From Pluralibacter sp. UBA7423 (GTDB lineage: Bacteria; Pseudomonadota; Gammaproteobacteria; Enterobacterales; Enterobacteriaceae): a stretch of DNA of 64,000 bases. The notes beneath the pieces were generated by a model. It saw only the letters and a list, made by a program, of their open reading frames with translations. It was not told where the DNA came from and ran no database searches. The translations under genes and the position numbers were made by a program. The DNA lies in contig DKMD01000038.1 in assembly GCA_002470465.1 (NCBI GenBank), positions 37,683 through 101,682 of the forward strand, given 5' to 3'. Of the stretch, positions 62,613 to 64,000 are shown piece after piece (the stretch's first letter is position 1; the number at the start of each line of letters is the position of its first letter).

Positions 62613-63071
62613 ATGGAAAACAAAGAATTTATTTTGAACGACAAAAAATTCATGTTGGTCAAATTACAAGCGTGGAATCGTCTGATGTTTGTCGCTGATT
62701 TACAAAAAGATGTTCTGACGCCGCTTCTGGATAATCTGGGGGAAAAATCCCTTGATGGTATTTTTTCAGCTGTATCCGAACAGGGCGATAAACCTGATGT
62801 CATGAAGCTATTAAAATCACTGTCCAGTGTTATTGATAGCCGTAATTTAGAAAAGTGGGTAAAGAGAGTCCTTTCAGAGGGGATGATCGTTTATGTGAAA
62901 GAAGATGAGCAGAAAGTAAAACTGTCTTTCCATGAACTTACGAAACTCTTCTCGGCGCCTCAGGATATCATCATGCTGATGAAGGAGGCGATTGTATTTA
63001 ATCTCGACGGTATTCTCGACATTATTAAAGGTATGGGAGGAGCAAAGGCGGATAAACCGCAAATAAGCTAA
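62613..63071 (+). CDS. Small helical protein of unknown function before the adhesin gene
   Basis: 152 residues from ATG 62613, with a weak AGAGAAA site. It has no signal peptide or membrane segment and is rich in K, D, L and V with mostly helical propensity. The order of a short beta N-terminus (KEFILNDKKFMLVKL), a helical centre (LKSLSSVIDSRNLEKWVKRVL) and an end VKLSFHELTKLFSAP...MKEAIVFNLDGIL is reminiscent of phage tail assembly chaperones, but I cannot establish homology. It is co-directional with the adhesin, 138 bases upstream, at a lower GC content than neighbouring core genes. Confidence 0.7.
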   Translation: MENKEFILNDKKFMLVKLQAWNRLMFVADLQKDVLTPLLDNLGEKSLDGIFSAVSEQGDKPDVMKLLKSLSSVIDSRNLEKWVKRVLSEGMIVYVKEDEQKVKLSFHELTKLFSAPQDIIMLMKEAIVFNLDGILDIIKGMGGAKADKPQIS

Positions 63072-63083
63072 AGAAGAGCCAGG

Positions 63084-63097
63084 GAAGAGCGCTCTTC
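63084..63097 (+). other. Perfect 14-bp palindrome between the two genes
   Basis: GAAGAGCGCTCTTC. A second GAAGAGC nine bases earlier allows an alternative larger hairpin. No T-run follows; it may be an mRNA processing or partial termination signal. Confidence 0.45.
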
Positions 63098-63209
63098 AGT
63101 GTATAAGAAAACACATCAACTCAGAAAAGGAAGAGGGATATTCCTGTGTGGTCTCTGGCGGGCCACCGCGTGTTTTCTTTTTTGCAAATAAATATGGGAT
63201 TGAATCTAT

Positions 63210-64000
63210 ATGAATGGAACAATTGATTTTTTCTCGCCATCAGGCGAGAAACTCGCTAGCACGGCCGAAATGACAGGTGCAGCTCCTGCCAAAAGTGGAG
63301 CGATCCGCATACCTGTTTCAGCAAGAGATGTCACGGGCGTACAAAAGGATAAGAACGCCCTTAATATCTTAACGAAAGATAATCAAAAAATTGTCATCAA
63401 AGACTTTTTCGGCGATGCGAAAAAGAAGCTCGTTTTTGATGATGGTAAGGAGATTTTTGAAGGGGATTATCTCCCTAACGAACAATTCAACGGTCTGCAA
63501 TTTAAACCATTACAGAGCATTGATGAGGTATTTGAAGGGGCTGAAACGGCTGCAAACGACAGTGACGATTATGTATGGGTCGTGCCTTTAATTGCGGCAG
63601 CTGCTATTGGCGGTCTCGGGATTGCCGCGATAAATCATAAAGGCAGCAGCAGTAAGATTAAGGGCCGGGATACGGCCAAAGATAAGCTCGACAATGCCAA
63701 AGACGACGCCAATAAGGCGATCGACGACATGGAGCATCTGACCGACAAGGAGAAGGACGATGCCCACAAGGCCGTTGATGAGGCCAAAAATGAGGACGAG
63801 GTAAACAAAGCCGTTGAGGACGCGGCCGAGAAGAACCTCGAGGGCGCCAAGGACGACGCCGATAAGGCGATCGACGACATGGAGCATCTGACCGACAAGG
63901 AGAAGGACGATGCCCACAAGGCCGTTGATGAGGCCAAAAATGAGGATGAGGTAAATAAAGCCGTTGAAGATGCGGCAGAGAAAAACCTCGAAGGAGCCAA
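63210..64000 (+). CDS. Large BapA/SiiE-like type I secreted adhesin, N-terminal part
   Basis: The frame runs from ATG 63210 to the window end (263 full codons) with no stop. Residues about 5-110 resemble the BapA/Bap/LapF prefix domain (AIRIPVSARDVTGVQKDKNALNILTK, then a DFFGD motif and LVFDDG), found at the start of giant adhesins that lack a cleaved signal and exit by type I secretion. A hydrophobic segment follows (123-141, VWVVPLIAAAAIGGLGIAA). From residue 163 identical 50-residue helical repeats begin. The C-terminal secretion signal and partner ABC/MFP/TolC-like genes would lie beyond the window. Likely role: surface adhesion and biofilm. Confidence 0.85.
   Translation, partial: MNGTIDFFSPSGEKLASTAEMTGAAPAKSGAIRIPVSARDVTGVQKDKNALNILTKDNQKIVIKDFFGDAKKKLVFDDGKEIFEGDYLPNEQFNGLQFKPLQSIDEVFEGAETAANDSDDYVWVVPLIAAAAIGGLGIAAINHKGSSSKIKGRDTAKDKLDNAKDDANKAIDDMEHLTDKEKDDAHKAVDEAKNEDEVNKAVEDAAEKNLEGAKDDADKAIDDMEHLTDKEKDDAHKAVDEAKNEDEVNKAVEDAAEKNLEGA
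63696..64000 (+). repeat. Tandem 150-bp repeats in the adhesin gene
   Basis: Units start at 63696, 63846 and 63996 (period 150 bases, 50 residues). Each unit begins AKDDA, contains AIDDMEHLTDKEKDDAHKAV and ends AEKNLEG. Units 1 and 2 differ by one residue (Asn168 versus Asp); their final 50 bases differ only at synonymous positions. Confidence 0.95.

Overview
The window is chromosomal DNA of a member of the Enterobacteriaceae, most like Enterobacter, Lelliottia or a close relative. The basis is gene order: tdcABCDE-tdcG, yhaLKJH, yqjGFKEDC-mzrA-yqjA, exuR-exuT, uxaCA, sstT, alx, ygjR, ygjP, rlmG, fadH, patA, aer and yqjH run in the order I recall from Escherichia coli K-12. The departures are tdcF, tdcR, the cyuPA (yhaOM) pair, ygjQ and yqjI missing, and several accessory blocks spliced in. 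The species cannot be fixed from sequence reading alone. Layout. 1-4.04 kb is the end of an iron-siderophore system: the C-terminus of a FhuD-like binding protein, a double-length FhuB-like permease and a SyrD/PvdE/YojI-type exporter, followed by a small YhcN/BhsA-family periplasmic protein. 5.1-13.5 kb is the tdc operon for anaerobic threonine and serine breakdown to propionate/acetate and ATP, with a well-placed CRP site before tdcA. 13.7-20.5 kb holds conserved small stress and envelope genes. 20.8-26.4 kb is hexuronate use (ExuR regulator, ExuT transporter, UxaC, UxaA), with three matching 18-bp operator-like sequences. 26.5-30.2 kb holds sstT, alx with its yybP-ykoY riboswitch, and ygjR. 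30.6-36.6 kb is an accessory type VI secretion cassette (VgrG, a putative effector and two mosaic immunity-like genes, the second truncated), inserted where E. coli has ygjQ and bounded by a 14-bp direct repeat. 36.6-40.6 kb holds ygjP, rlmG and fadH, with a candidate small RNA before rlmG. 40.8-49.3 kb is a complete autoinducer-2 lsr locus (lsrRK divergent from lsrACDBFG), located between fadH and patA. 49.6-53.7 kb holds patA, aer (with a sigma-28 promoter) and yqjH (with a Fur box). 53.8-61.3 kb is a J-domain protein, a second metNIQ-type ABC transporter behind four tandem met boxes, and the scsABCD copper and thiol-redox operon. 61.4-64.0 kb opens a large type I secreted adhesin locus: a long AT-rich non-coding stretch with an RcsAB-box-like palindrome, a small protein of unknown role, then the N-terminus of a BapA/SiiE-like adhesin with 50-residue repeats that runs off the window. 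How the parts relate. Most blocks are self-contained catabolic or transport operons, each with a recognisable local regulator or operator (CRP/TdcA, ExuR, LsrR, MetJ, Fur, a Mn2+/pH riboswitch, sigma-28). Intergenic junctions are filled by two families of palindromic repeats: classical REP/BIME units, and a CCCTCTCCC/GGGAGAGGG family present three times, one copy of which supplies the stop codon of lsrK. The least described parts are the VgrG-effector-immunity cassette, the adhesin locus with its companion gene, and the candidate RNA upstream of rlmG. All family assignments come from reading sequence and remembered homologues; no search was run.
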